A DNA stretch of 64,000 bases, from contig NZ_RHNX01000003.1 of the NCBI RefSeq assembly GCF_003946335.1, forward strand, positions 81,061 through 145,060. The letters are read 5' to 3'. The translations under genes and the position numbers were made by a program. Under the pieces are notes generated by a model that did not search any database, was not told the DNA's origin, and saw only the letters and a program-made list of their open reading frames with translations. The stretch is from Levilactobacillus fujinensis (lineage in GTDB: Bacteria; Bacillota; Bacilli; Lactobacillales; Lactobacillaceae). Shown one piece after another: positions 52,396 to 60,155 of the stretch (its first letter is position 1; each line of letters begins with the position of its first letter).

Positions 52396-52545
52396 AGGCC
52401 TTAAAACGTCTATGCTGTCTATTGTGACACCGATACTGAGACTAAAATCAGGCCGCCTCAGCCCAACCATCGCCTTACCAGCCGGTAAATAGGGGCTGAC
52501 GGTGTTCCCCACAGCACACAGAATCCTTGGTAGCCGTTTTATGGC
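52393..52545. repeat. Composite of repeats D and A, decayed
   Basis: ACTAAAATCAGG, CAACCATCGCCTTACCAGCC (as in repeat D at 30.5 kb) continues directly into GTTCCCCACAGCACACAGAA, TCCTTGGTAGCCG (repeat A core). It shows that D and A can be parts of one larger element. Confidence 0.6.
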
Positions 52546-52619
52546 TAGTGCCATCTTTTCATAGCCGACGCTTCCTTTTTCCCATTTTTTCCGGTATACT
52601 TAACGACAATAAAACTTCC

Positions 52620-52697
52620 GAAAGCGGGTTCTCACCCGTCATGTTACTAGTTAGAGCACTTCTACTAGGCTGGAATAGCCTAAGGAGTGTTCTTTTT
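52620..52697 (+). promoter_or_regulatory. Structured leader of the CynX-like gene that hides the ribosome binding site
   Basis: A first hairpin CGGGT-TCTC-ACCCG (52625-52638) is followed by AGAGCACTTCT, ACTA, GGCT paired with AGCC, TA, AGGAGTGTTCT (52652-52692). The ribosome binding site AAGGAG lies in the 3' arm of the second stem, and T5 follows just before the ATG. A ligand or temperature switch, or ribosome-mediated opening, could control translation. It matches no riboswitch class that I know. Confidence 0.5.
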
Positions 52698-53831
52698 ATG
52701 TTCAAAAATATTAAAATTCTCGTCATCCTCATTACCGCAATGAATTTACGTTTAGCCGTAACCGCCGTTACCCCGCTATTTTCAGCCATTCAGCAGTCGC
52801 TACACGTGGCGAGTACTTTCACGGCGTTACTGGTCACCCTGCCCTTGATTTGCTTTGCAATCGGCGCCATCCTCACACCGCGGCTGATTCGGACGTTCGG
52901 CATCGTTCCCTTACTCTGGGGTACCAACGGCCTCTTACTGGTCGCAACCCTGTTGCGTCCGGCCACAACGGCAACTCTACTGGCCGGCACGGTTCTGATT
53001 GGCCTCGCCATCGCCGTGCTCAACGTCCTCATCCCCACCATGATCGCCCAAACGACCACGACTGCCGTCACTCGACTGACGAGTGCCTACGCCGTCACCA
53101 TGAACGTCGTTGCCGCACTGGGCACCGCCGTTGCCATTCCATTAGCGGCAAGCTGGGGCTGGCAACTGGTTCTCCGTAGCTTTGCCTTACCGGCTGGCTT
53201 AGCCCTACTCGTTCTAGCGCGTCTGCCCCGGCAAAGCTTTCCGCGCCCGGTCGCTTCAAATTCGACCCAGCAATCCAGTCTCTGGGCAACGCTGCGTCAC
53301 GACGCTTATGCCCGGCGACTGACACTATTTATGGGTCTACAATCCCTGATTTTCTACAGTTTGACCGCTTGGCTGCCCACTATTTTTCGCGCATTGGGTG
53401 CCTCAACCACTTTAGCTGGGAATTTACTGGCCGTCTTCCAACTGGTCGGCATTCCCGCCGCACTGGTCTTAAACCTACTGACCAACCAGCGCCGCCTTCT
53501 CTGGGGATTGCTCGGTGGGTACGCTTTAGGCGGCATCAGCCTGCTTGGGTCCGGGGCGGGTTGGTGGCTGGCCGCTATTCTACTGGGGTTCACGTCATCT
53601 TTGATTTTCACCCTCGCACTTAATCTAATTGCGACCAGTAGCGCCCACGTCACGCTTATCGCCAATCGCTCTGCCGTTGCCCAATCACTGGGTTATCTGC
53701 TGGCGGCAGTGGGACCGGTCCTGCTGGGACGATTACATGACAGTTGGGGAAGTTGGCTCCCGGTCAGTCTAGTTTTAGCTGGCCTAGTCCTGCTCACTTT
53801 TGTGATGGGACTACGACTGGCTCGCCACTAA
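52698..53831 (+). CDS. MFS transporter of the CynX/NimT family
   Basis: 377 residues from the ATG at 52698, with AAGGAG ten bases upstream; the long upstream open frame has no site. 12 hydrophobic segments. The opening A-M-N-L-R-L-A-V-T-A-V-T-P-L is the CynX (cyanate, 2-nitroimidazole) family start, where the usual form is N-L-R-x-x-I-T-x-V-x-P-L. No cyanase gene is near, so the cargo is unknown. Confidence 0.87.
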   Translation: MFKNIKILVILITAMNLRLAVTAVTPLFSAIQQSLHVASTFTALLVTLPLICFAIGAILTPRLIRTFGIVPLLWGTNGLLLVATLLRPATTATLLAGTVLIGLAIAVLNVLIPTMIAQTTTTAVTRLTSAYAVTMNVVAALGTAVAIPLAASWGWQLVLRSFALPAGLALLVLARLPRQSFPRPVASNSTQQSSLWATLRHDAYARRLTLFMGLQSLIFYSLTAWLPTIFRALGASTTLAGNLLAVFQLVGIPAALVLNLLTNQRRLLWGLLGGYALGGISLLGSGAGWWLAAILLGFTSSLIFTLALNLIATSSAHVTLIANRSAVAQSLGYLLAAVGPVLLGRLHDSWGSWLPVSLVLAGLVLLTFVMGLRLARH

Positions 53832-53839
53832 TCAAGAGA

Positions 53840-53980
53840 ACGGAGCGTAACAAAGGACGGTCAGCCAGTCTTAAGGCTACTCATACTCACCGAATAAGCC
53901 TGATTGCGGATTGTTTGGTGAATAGATTTAAATGGAATCGATTACCTTTTAGCACCCGCTTCGACCATATCAACTTGAAC
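53840..53980. repeat. Dispersed repeat B, decayed copy
   Basis: GGTCAGCCAGTCTTAAGGCT, CCGAATAAGCCTGATTGCGG and ATTACCTTTTAGCACCCGCT follow the plan of repeat B with many changes. Confidence 0.5.
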
Positions 53981-53981
53981 A

Positions 53982-54020
53982 AAAAACGGGCCTGGGGTTT
54001 TATCCCCCGGCTCGTTTTAG
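53982..54020. terminator. Terminator between the CynX-like and NTF2-like genes
   Basis: AAACGGGCC, GGGG pairs with CCCC, GGCTCGTTT around TTTTAT, with A and T runs at both sides; it is the tail of the decayed repeat B. Confidence 0.75.
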
Positions 54021-54382
54021 TACGTCGTCACCACGGCACTCATGATCTGCCAGCGACCAGCGCTTTGTTCAACGATCATGACCGTGTTCAGTGGCCAAGT
54101 ATATTTACTACCACCGCGAATGCTAGCAGTCACTCGGTTCTGCCCCACCACGCGCCACCCAGCATCCGTGGCCGTCATCTCAACGTGGTCCTCGACCGAG
54201 GAGAAGTAGTGCATCGTGCCTAACCGCAATTCTCGCAACCATTCCGCCCGTGGCTGGACTTCTCCCGTCATGTGCGTCAGCGTAAAATGCGGTGCCAGTA
54301 AACGGTCCAGCGCAACCGTGTCGTCGGTTGCCATTGCGTCGTTATAGTCGCGGTATAGGTTTAAAATTTCGTCATTCATCAT
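54017..54382 (-). CDS. NTF2-like (SnoaL/DUF4440) protein
   Basis: 121 residues from the ATG at 54382 (an ATG three bases later is equivalent; an alternate at 54391 overlaps the upstream gene's end). A cone-shaped alpha+beta fold is suggested by D-E-I-L-N-L-Y-R-D-Y-N-D-A-M-A-T-D-D and V-D-W/H-V-E-M-T-A-T-D-A-G-W-R-V-V-G-Q-N-R. The group contains small-molecule isomerases and ligand-binding proteins. Co-transcribed with the NAD-binding protein gene upstream. Confidence 0.82.
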   Translation of the reverse strand: MMNDEILNLYRDYNDAMATDDTVALDRLLAPHFTLTHMTGEVQPRAEWLRELRLGTMHYFSSVEDHVEMTATDAGWRVVGQNRVTASIRGGSKYTWPLNTVMIVEQSAGRWQIMSAVVTTY

Positions 54383-54387
54383 CAGTT

Positions 54388-54993
54388 TCACTTCCGGTTA
54401 ATACCTAAGCTATCGCGGGACCCCAACGTTTCATCATGGGCTAGGCGCACCACCAAGTCGGCAATGCTCTTGCGAGAAACGTCATGACCGCCAAAGGGTT
54501 CGCCCTTCTTGGTCACTTCGTAATCGGTGTCGTCACCACTGTCGAACCAGCCAGGACGAATGACCGTATAGTTCAGATCAGAGGCTTCGATCACATCTGC
54601 CGCTGCCCGGTAACCGCGCAACATCGGGTTACTTTGCAGGTTACCGCTAGCACCCAGACTGGCTGGAATCTCGTTGTAAATACCCATGGAAGCAATGAAC
54701 AGTAGGCGCTTTACGCCGGCATCGGCCATGGCTGCGACCAACTCCTTAGCCATGCCAGCTAGGTTGCCACTCAAGGCCGCAAAGACCACATCTTGACCAG
54801 TCAATGCCGTCTTCAACGTTGCGGTGTCGGTCACACTACCGGCAATAGCGCGTTCGCGGTCGGCGTTTAAGTTACCTAAGCGAGCCGTGCTGCGGGCCAT
54901 CAGAGTCAGTTGATCGGCCGTGTTATCTAAGAAATATTTCCGAGTAACGCTACCTACAGATCCAGTTGCCCCAATGATTAAGACGTTTGTCAT
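54388..54993 (-). CDS. NAD(P)-binding oxidoreductase (atypical SDR, NmrA/YwnB-like)
   Basis: 201 residues, GGAGG upstream. The nucleotide motif is G-A-T-G-S-V-G. I-A-S-M-G-I-Y and Y-T-V-I-R-P-G-W-F follow as in atypical SDR proteins without the Y-x-x-x-K pair. Head of a two-gene unit with the NTF2-like gene. Its promoter (55029-55059) has the MerR-type layout. A close relative lies at 62870-63526. Confidence 0.87.
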   Translation of the reverse strand: MTNVLIIGATGSVGSVTRKYFLDNTADQLTLMARSTARLGNLNADRERAIAGSVTDTATLKTALTGQDVVFAALSGNLAGMAKELVAAMADAGVKRLLFIASMGIYNEIPASLGASGNLQSNPMLRGYRAAADVIEASDLNYTVIRPGWFDSGDDTDYEVTKKGEPFGGHDVSRKSIADLVVRLAHDETLGSRDSLGINRK

Positions 54994-55028
54994 GATTAAA
55001 TTCCTCCAGTTCGTTTTTGAATAATCTT

Positions 55029-55059
55029 AGTGTAATGCCTTGCAGTTACTTCAAGGCAA
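55029..55059 (-). promoter_or_regulatory. MerR-type promoter 1 (19-bp spacer)
   Basis: On the minus strand TTGCCT, 19 bases, TACACT. The spacer has TGAAGTAACTGCAAGG, an imperfect dyad. Shared layout with three other promoters of this cluster. Confidence 0.7.
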
Positions 55060-55078
55060 GGCTTATTTCCAAATTAAA

Positions 55079-56419
55079 TTAATTTTTTTGCCGTTCTCCC
55101 GGAACAATCAAGAAGATAGCCGCCAACAAGGCCAGGAACAACAGGCCCGCGCCAACTAAAATGGCGTGTTGGAAGCCGCTGACCTGACCCCCAAATAGCC
55201 CCTGCGTTGTGACCAGAATCGACAGACCGACCGAGCCACCCAGTTGATGCATGACGTTGACGATCCCAGAAGCGGCCCCGGCGTCGGCCCCCTGAGTATG
55301 CGCGACTCCAGCCGCCGTGAAGGGACTCAACGAGAAACCTTGGCCGATACCAATGACGACCATGGGTGCAGCGATTCCCCACCAGTACCCAATGGCAGGC
55401 GTAAAGAAACTCAGCCAAAGCATGCCCGCGGTCGTCAGCGCGATTCCTGTGACCAGCAAGCCGCCGTTGCCCCATTTAGCAGTCAAACGGGCAACTTGTA
55501 AGGCAATAATGAAGTTTACAATGGTCAGTGGGAAGAAGGCGATGCCGGCCATGAGGGCGCTAAAGCCGAGTTGATTCTGCATCAACTGCGGCGTGATGAA
55601 CCAGAATCCCATCATCGCACCCAGGTAGAGAAAACGGCCAACGTAGGCCCCGATGCGTTCGCGGTCAGTGAACAACCGTAATGGCATGATAGGTTGATGG
55701 CTACGCTGTTCTTGGAAAATGAAGATGGCCAGGAAAATGACTGCCAGTAGGAAGACAGGTAGTTGTGCCCAGTCACCAATGATGCTGTAGACCAACGCAC
55801 TCATCCCAATTAAAGAGCTAACGGTTCCTACCCAATCCAATTTGCCGGACCGGCCGGTATCCTTGCTTAAATGCTTAACGGCTAAATAGAACATCCAGAT
55901 ACTGATCGGTACGTTCATGAAGAAACCGACCCGCCACGTTAACAGGCTGGCAAAGATGCCGCCGATAACCAGACTGACACTGGCACCGATACCAGCCATG
56001 GCCCCGTAGTAAGCAATGGCTTTGGTCCGTTCGGCCCCCGCATACGTGTCCATCAAGATGGCCAGCGTGGTGGGCGCGAGAATGGCCGAGCCGATACCTT
56101 GAAAGGCCCGCGATGCAATGATCATGGGTGCGTTGACGGCCAGACCGACCAGCAATGAGCCAATTCCGAAGATAATCAGCCCCAGTTGAAAGACCCGGCG
56201 CCGACCAAAGAGGTCCCCGGCGCGACCACCCAGTAGAAGGAACCCGCCAAATGTCAGCGAGTACGCGCTACTGACCCAGGACAGTGTCGCCTGATTTAAG
56301 TTTAAGTCCTGTGCAATCTTGACCGTCCCCGTGAAGATGATCGAATTGTCCAGAAGAATCATGAAATAACTCATTAAGATGACCAATAGAATCCAATCAA
56401 ATCGTTTTTGCTTTGCCAT
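55079..56419 (-). CDS. DHA2-type MFS multidrug exporter (EmrB/QacA family)
   Basis: 446 residues, AGGAGAAA upstream. 13-14 hydrophobic segments. L-D-N-S-I-I in TM1 (motif D1), G-G-R-A-G-D-L-F-G-R-R-R after TM2, and motif C in TM5 (I-G-A-S-V-S-L-V-I-G-G) are as in drug exporters. Its promoter has the MerR-type layout, so a chemical stress signal probably induces it along with the neighbouring reductases. Confidence 0.9.
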   Translation of the reverse strand: MAKQKRFDWILLVILMSYFMILLDNSIIFTGTVKIAQDLNLNQATLSWVSSAYSLTFGGFLLLGGRAGDLFGRRRVFQLGLIIFGIGSLLVGLAVNAPMIIASRAFQGIGSAILAPTTLAILMDTYAGAERTKAIAYYGAMAGIGASVSLVIGGIFASLLTWRVGFFMNVPISIWMFYLAVKHLSKDTGRSGKLDWVGTVSSLIGMSALVYSIIGDWAQLPVFLLAVIFLAIFIFQEQRSHQPIMPLRLFTDRERIGAYVGRFLYLGAMMGFWFITPQLMQNQLGFSALMAGIAFFPLTIVNFIIALQVARLTAKWGNGGLLVTGIALTTAGMLWLSFFTPAIGYWWGIAAPMVVIGIGQGFSLSPFTAAGVAHTQGADAGAASGIVNVMHQLGGSVGLSILVTTQGLFGGQVSGFQHAILVGAGLLFLALLAAIFLIVPGERQKN

Positions 56420-56453
56420 ATTTTTTCTCCTCGTCTTTAAATGAATGATTCGA

Positions 56454-56484
56454 AGTTTAGACCTTCATCTGAACTTCAAGGCAA
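56454..56484 (-). promoter_or_regulatory. MerR-type promoter 2 (19-bp spacer)
   Basis: On the minus strand TTGCCT, 19 bases, TAAACT, 35 bases upstream of the exporter start. The spacer begins TGAAGTTCA and holds TGAAGG in its right half. Confidence 0.7.
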
Positions 56485-56602
56485 GGGGAAATTTGAAATT
56501 TTTTTATTTGGGGGGTCAATCGGGGGGGATTTGAGAAGACGTTCCAGTTGTAACAGCCCCCAAATCATTGTACAACTTCATGTACAATAGGAGGGGATTA
56601 CC

Positions 56603-56872
56603 ATGCAAGCCGTAAATTACTCGAACTTCCGTCAAAATTTAAAATCATATTTACAGACTATTAACGAAGATTCCGAACCTTTTATCGTTACAACCAAAGA
56701 CGCCAAAAATGATGTCGTTGTCCTATCCGTTGATGAATATGACTCATTAGTTGAAACTGCAAAAATTACCTCTAATTCTTATCTAATGGGTAAAATTAAA
56801 CGTGGTGACCAACAATTCTCCCAGGGAACATTCACACAACACAACTTGCTTGGCGAAGACGAAGATGTTTAA
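56603..56872 (+). CDS. yefM: YefM/Phd-type antitoxin
   Basis: 89 residues, AGGAGG upstream. The opening M-Q-A-V-N-Y-S-N-F-R-Q-N-L and V-V-V-L-S-V-D-E-Y-D-S-L are YefM marks. It binds YoeB through its C-terminus and represses its own promoter. A candidate operator TGTACA occurs twice upstream (56570 and 56582). The stop overlaps the toxin start. Confidence 0.92.
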   Translation: MQAVNYSNFRQNLKSYLQTINEDSEPFIVTTKDAKNDVVVLSVDEYDSLVETAKITSNSYLMGKIKRGDQQFSQGTFTQHNLLGEDEDV

Positions 56873-57122
56873 AAGCTGGTCCGATGACGCTTGGACCGAT
56901 TATATGTACTGGCACTCTACGGGTGATAAACAAATACTCAAAAGAATTAATCGGATTATCGCCGACATTGATTGGCACCCATTTACAGGTATTGGTAAGC
57001 CCGAACCACTCAAGTTTGAACTCATTGGTAAATGGTCTCGCCGAATCAATAGTGAGCACCGAATTATTTGTCGGATTGAAGAAAACACCATTTATATTTA
57101 CGCTGTCAGATCTCACGACTAA
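56865..57122 (+). CDS. yoeB: YoeB-type mRNA endonuclease toxin
   Basis: 85 residues from the ATG at 56865, inside the last codons of yefM. It follows YoeB closely: S-W-S-D-D-A-W-T-D-Y-M-Y-W, G-K-P-E-P-L-K, W-S-R-R-I-N-S-E-H-R. The end reads A-V-R-S-H-D where E. coli YoeB has A-C-R-Y-H-Y; the His is kept but the terminal Tyr is Asp. Ribosome-bound YoeB cuts mRNA at the A site; the effect of the changed end is unknown. Confidence 0.92.
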   Translation: MFKSWSDDAWTDYMYWHSTGDKQILKRINRIIADIDWHPFTGIGKPEPLKFELIGKWSRRINSEHRIICRIEENTIYIYAVRSHD

Positions 57123-57125
57123 CTC

Positions 57126-57184
57126 CTAAAATATGCTGATAGATTCACCTTGACATCAAGGAAAATCTAATCAGCATATTTTGA
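57126..57184 (+). terminator. Terminator of yefM-yoeB
   Basis: AAAATATGCTGAT pairs with ATCAGCATATTTT, with an inner CCTTG/CAAGG stem. Confidence 0.8.
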
Positions 57185-57213
57185 ATACCATTATAATTTT
57201 ATAACTCATTTAA

Positions 57214-57468
57214 TTGTTCTTGATATCAAATAGGAATAACGAAAAACACAATCCATTATTTCACAAATCAATTGTGGCCAAATCGAACCGTAATGGATTA
57301 TCACTGTTCCTCGGTGCTAAAAACAATGTGGTTGTCCTGTCTGTCGCCAAGTACGATACATTGGCTGAGACCCCAGAAATTTCTGCAAATACCTATCTGA
57401 TGGCTCAGATTAGACGTAGTGAACAACAATTTTCTCGGGGTGAATTTAAGGCACACGAACTGAATTAA
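57214..57468 (+). pseudogene. Second yefM-like antitoxin relic without toxin
   Basis: The last 50 codons (N-N-V-V-V-L-S-V-A-K-Y-D-T-L-A-E-T, A-N-T-Y-L-M-A-Q-I-R-R-S-E-Q-Q-F-S-R-G) parallel the end of the intact YefM at 56603. The N-terminal DNA-binding half is not recognisable in the same frame and no ribosome binding site is seen. A terminator (57469-57525) follows where the toxin would be. Confidence 0.7.
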
Positions 57469-57526
57469 AAAGACGCTGCTTAGATTTGCCTTAGCTATCA
57501 AGGTAAATTTAAGCAACGTCTTTTTA
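57468..57526. terminator. Terminator between the antitoxin relic and the Crp/Fnr gene
   Basis: AAAAAGACG, CTTA, ATTT, CCTT pairs with AAGG, AAAT, TAAG, CGTCTTTTT around a 7-base loop; A and T runs on both sides fit use by both convergent genes. Confidence 0.85.
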
Positions 57527-57541
57527 TGACATCATTTTCTA

Positions 57542-58111
57542 CTAGTTTCCCTTCAACCGTGTCCGAATCCGACTCAACGATACCGGCGTCATCCCCAAGT
57601 AAGACGCCACAAGATGTAGCGGCACGCGTGCCAAAATTTCCGGGGCATCGGCCGCCAACTGCTGGTAGCGCTCCACCGGGGAATACTGGAGCTGGTCAAA
57701 GAAAATGTTGCGATAAGCAATGAACCGTTCACAGACAAACCGTGTGATGGCAGGTTCGATTGTCGGATATTTCCGCTGAATCCGATCGGCATCAGTCCTG
57801 CTTAGCATCAACACCCGCGTGTCTTCAAAACTTTCAATCGAGAAACCACTTGGCTGTCCCAGATAGAAACTTTCAAAGGAAGAGACCAGTTGATTCTCAA
57901 AGAAAAATTGCAGCGTAATATCCTTACCATCGCTGTTGTGCCAGAGTCGCAAGGCCCCCTGCGTGATGATAAATATTTCCGTCGCCACGTCGCCTTCCGC
58001 GAGTAGCGTGGTACCGGCGGGTACGCTTTTTGCCACAAACAACGTCTGTAGTTCTGCCCAGTGTGCACCGATTTCTGGAAACTCCCGTGCTAAGTATGCT
58101 GGTATTTCCAT
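57542..58111 (-). CDS. Crp/Fnr-family transcriptional regulator
   Basis: 189 residues from the ATG at 58111, with GGGGGAG eight bases upstream; the open frame to 58174 runs through the operator. An N-terminal cyclic-nucleotide-binding-like barrel (L-L-A-E-G-D-V-A-T-E-I-F-I-I-T-Q-G-A-L-R) is followed by a helix-turn-helix (L-V-A-S-Y-L-G-M-T-P-V-S-L-S-R-I-R). It lacks the Cys cluster of Fe-S FNR proteins. The likely target is the divergent dehydrogenase gene through the palindrome at 58140. Confidence 0.9.
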   Translation of the reverse strand: MEIPAYLAREFPEIGAHWAELQTLFVAKSVPAGTTLLAEGDVATEIFIITQGALRLWHNSDGKDITLQFFFENQLVSSFESFYLGQPSGFSIESFEDTRVLMLSRTDADRIQRKYPTIEPAITRFVCERFIAYRNIFFDQLQYSPVERYQQLAADAPEILARVPLHLVASYLGMTPVSLSRIRTRLKGN

Positions 58112-58139
58112 GTGACCGCTCCCCCTTTCACTGACCCCG

Positions 58140-58153
58140 TTAACATATGTTAA
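58140..58153. promoter_or_regulatory. Crp/Fnr-type operator (TTAACATATGTTAA)
   Basis: A perfect 14-bp palindrome between the divergent regulator and dehydrogenase genes. With the -10 box TATACT at 58176-58181 and a start near 58188, its centre is about -41.5, the class II activator position. Confidence 0.7.
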
Positions 58154-58175
58154 TGCCGTGTGTTCACACCTCATT

Positions 58176-58181
58176 TATACT
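58176..58181 (+). promoter_or_regulatory. -10 box of the NAD(P)H dehydrogenase gene
   Basis: TATACT without a good -35 at 17 bp, as expected for a promoter that depends on an activator bound at the palindrome upstream. Confidence 0.55.
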
Positions 58182-58212
58182 CTCTTTATTAACTAAAAAC
58201 GAGGTCTTAACT

Positions 58213-58803
58213 ATGAAAACTGTCATTATTTTTGATCATCCCTATACGGCAACTGCCGGCAACAACGTCCCCCACCACCGTTCCTTTCTAGCGGCCTTAC
58301 TTCAAAGCGTCATGACCCAACTACGTCACGAAAATAACGACATCGACCTGATCGACTTACATGCAGATGGTTTTAATCCGGTAATGTCGGCAAGCGACCT
58401 GAGCAACTGGCGCCGCGGCCAAGCGATTGACCCACAAGTCGCCGACTACCAGCAACGTCTGCTTGCGGCCGACCGCATCATCTTCATGTTTCCGGTCTGG
58501 TGGGAAGTCATGCCGGCCATGACCAAGGGCTTCCTCGATAAGGTCTATGCCAAAGGCCAATTGTATCAGGCCGATACCATGCAGACTAAGCTGACCAAGC
58601 AGCCAAAAGTCGACGTCATCACGACCATGAGTACGCCTAACCTGGCCTACCGTCTATTGTTCGGCGCCCCGCTGGCCAAACTCCTGTTTCGCGGAACATT
58701 TCTGAAGACCCGGCTGTGGCATTTCAAATGGCATAACGTTGCTCAGGTTGAGAAGCAGTCGCTGGCAAAGCGGCAACAAATTTTACGAGATTTTAAAATT
58801 TAG
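58213..58803 (+). CDS. NAD(P)H dehydrogenase (quinone), flavodoxin-like fold
   Basis: 196 residues from the ATG at 58213, with GAGG eight bases upstream. Flavodoxin_2/MdaB-KefF-like: V-I-I-F-D-H-P-Y at the start, D-L-H-A-D-G-F-N-P-V-M, and the FMN-site block F-P-V-W-W-E-V-M-P-A-M-T-K-G-F-L-D-K-V. It reduces quinones or similar acceptors by two electrons. Likely activated by the Crp/Fnr protein encoded divergently. Confidence 0.88.
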   Translation: MKTVIIFDHPYTATAGNNVPHHRSFLAALLQSVMTQLRHENNDIDLIDLHADGFNPVMSASDLSNWRRGQAIDPQVADYQQRLLAADRIIFMFPVWWEVMPAMTKGFLDKVYAKGQLYQADTMQTKLTKQPKVDVITTMSTPNLAYRLLFGAPLAKLLFRGTFLKTRLWHFKWHNVAQVEKQSLAKRQQILRDFKI

Positions 58804-58814
58804 GACTAAAAAGG

Positions 58815-58995
58815 CGAGAGTGGGACAAAAGGCAATTAGCTGGCGAGCATTAAGGCTGATACCCGAATAATCCCGGGCTTGGATTATTTGGGTATCAGTT
58901 TTAAGCGGAGTCAGTTGCCTTATGGCGCATGTTTCAGCAATGTAAATTCGGACATACCAAAGGAGTCTGGGGGGGTTACCCCAGGCTCACTTGTT
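58815..58995. repeat. Dispersed repeat B, copy 4
   Basis: GAGAGTGGGACAAAAGGCAA, TTAGCTGGCGAGCATTAAGG, a hairpin around AATAATCCCGGGCTTGGATT, TTTTAAGCGGAGTCAGTTGC, and GGAGTCTGGGG with CCCCAGGCTC at the end. It begins 11 bases after the dehydrogenase stop and ends before a convergent gene. Confidence 0.85.
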
Positions 58996-59045
58996 TTGTT
59001 ATTAATAATTATTTAATTTCTTATCCGTACTCTCGCAATACTTCA

Positions 59046-60089
59046 TTAGTCACTAATCACCAGTAAAGACTTAATTGCTTCTCGCTTGTCCATTGCGGCA
59101 TAAGCTTCTGCCACGTGGTCAAGGTCGAAACGCTTGGTGAACACCTTACCTGGGTGGATGTCACCCTGCAACACGGCGTCTAGTAATACGGCGCGGTCGT
59201 AGGTCGTCACGGAAGCAATCCCGCCCCGCAGACCAATGTTCTTCCAGAATAAATTGTTGGTATTCATTTCTGCCTTTTGTGGCACACCCACCCGACCAAC
59301 GACGGCACCCGCACGACCAACTTTAACGGCCGTATCCACGGACTGTTCCGTACCGACGCATTCGAGCACGGCGTCGGCCCCGGCACCAGCGGTTAACGCC
59401 ATGACATGCTTAACCGCCTCATCGCTTCGTTCGGCAACAATATCGGTCGCACCAAATTCGGTCGCTAAGGCTTGGCGGTCAGCGTGTCGACTCATGGCAA
59501 TAATCCGCTTAGCGCCCCGGAGCTTGGCAGCAATCACACCGCACAGACCCACGGCGCCATCGCCCATGACCACGACCGTGTCGCCATCTTTGACTTCGGC
59601 GGTTGCGGCGGCGTGGTAGCCAGTCGCCATGACATCGGCCAACGTCAATAGGTCATTCAATTGCGCGTCAGAGTAGTCGCTAGGTTGGCCTGGCACCTTC
59701 ACCAAGGCCCAATCGGCGTTCTTGAACCGTAAGTATTCACCTTGATAGCCTACGATTTCGTCGTCGGTACGGGCATTTTCACAGTTGCCATCGAAGCCGG
59801 CTAGACAAGCCGCACAGTGGCCACAACCGTGGGTAAACGGCGCAATCACAAAGTCGCCCGGTTTCACGTTGGTTACATCACTACCCACACTTTCGACGAT
59901 ACCGATGGCTTCGTGACCGACCGGCGTGTTCTTTTGCCGATCGTTGATACCGCGATACCACCACAAGTCGGACCCACAGACACAGGCCCGTACGATTTTA
60001 AGAACGGCGTCGGTTGGGTTCTTAACGCTGGGTTTTGGTAAATCTTGGGCTTCCACTTTGCCCGGTTCAACGAAGACTGCTGTTTTCAT
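59046..60089 (-). CDS. Zinc-dependent alcohol dehydrogenase (TDH/sorbitol DH-like)
   Basis: 347 residues from the ATG at 60089, with GGAGG seven bases upstream. Zinc ligands: V-C-G-S-D-L-W-W, G-H-E-A-I-G and the structural set G-C-G-H-C-A-A-C-L-A-G-F-D-G-N-C. Nucleotide motif G-D-G-A-V-G-L-C-G. Related enzymes act on small alcohols and aldehydes, often in detoxification. It belongs to the MerR-type promoter group (60122-60152), the best copy of the four. Confidence 0.9.
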   Translation of the reverse strand: MKTAVFVEPGKVEAQDLPKPSVKNPTDAVLKIVRACVCGSDLWWYRGINDRQKNTPVGHEAIGIVESVGSDVTNVKPGDFVIAPFTHGCGHCAACLAGFDGNCENARTDDEIVGYQGEYLRFKNADWALVKVPGQPSDYSDAQLNDLLTLADVMATGYHAAATAEVKDGDTVVVMGDGAVGLCGVIAAKLRGAKRIIAMSRHADRQALATEFGATDIVAERSDEAVKHVMALTAGAGADAVLECVGTEQSVDTAVKVGRAGAVVGRVGVPQKAEMNTNNLFWKNIGLRGGIASVTTYDRAVLLDAVLQGDIHPGKVFTKRFDLDHVAEAYAAMDKREAIKSLLVISD

Positions 60090-60121
60090 AAATTCATCCT
60101 CCAATAGTTATTGATACGGTC

Positions 60122-60152
60122 AGTGTACCCCTTGAAGTCCACTTCAAGGCAA
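60122..60152 (-). promoter_or_regulatory. MerR-type promoter 3 (19-bp spacer, best dyad)
   Basis: On the minus strand TTGCCT, 19 bases, TACACT. The dyad CCTTGAAGTGGACTTCAAGG lies between and over the boxes as in MerR-controlled promoters, where the regulator shortens an overlong spacer. Confidence 0.8.
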
Positions 60153-60155
60153 GGA

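Noticed and set aside
55074..55475. 133-codon frame overlapping the DHA2 exporter gene
   Set aside because: Same-strand, other-frame shadow of the exporter; no start signal.
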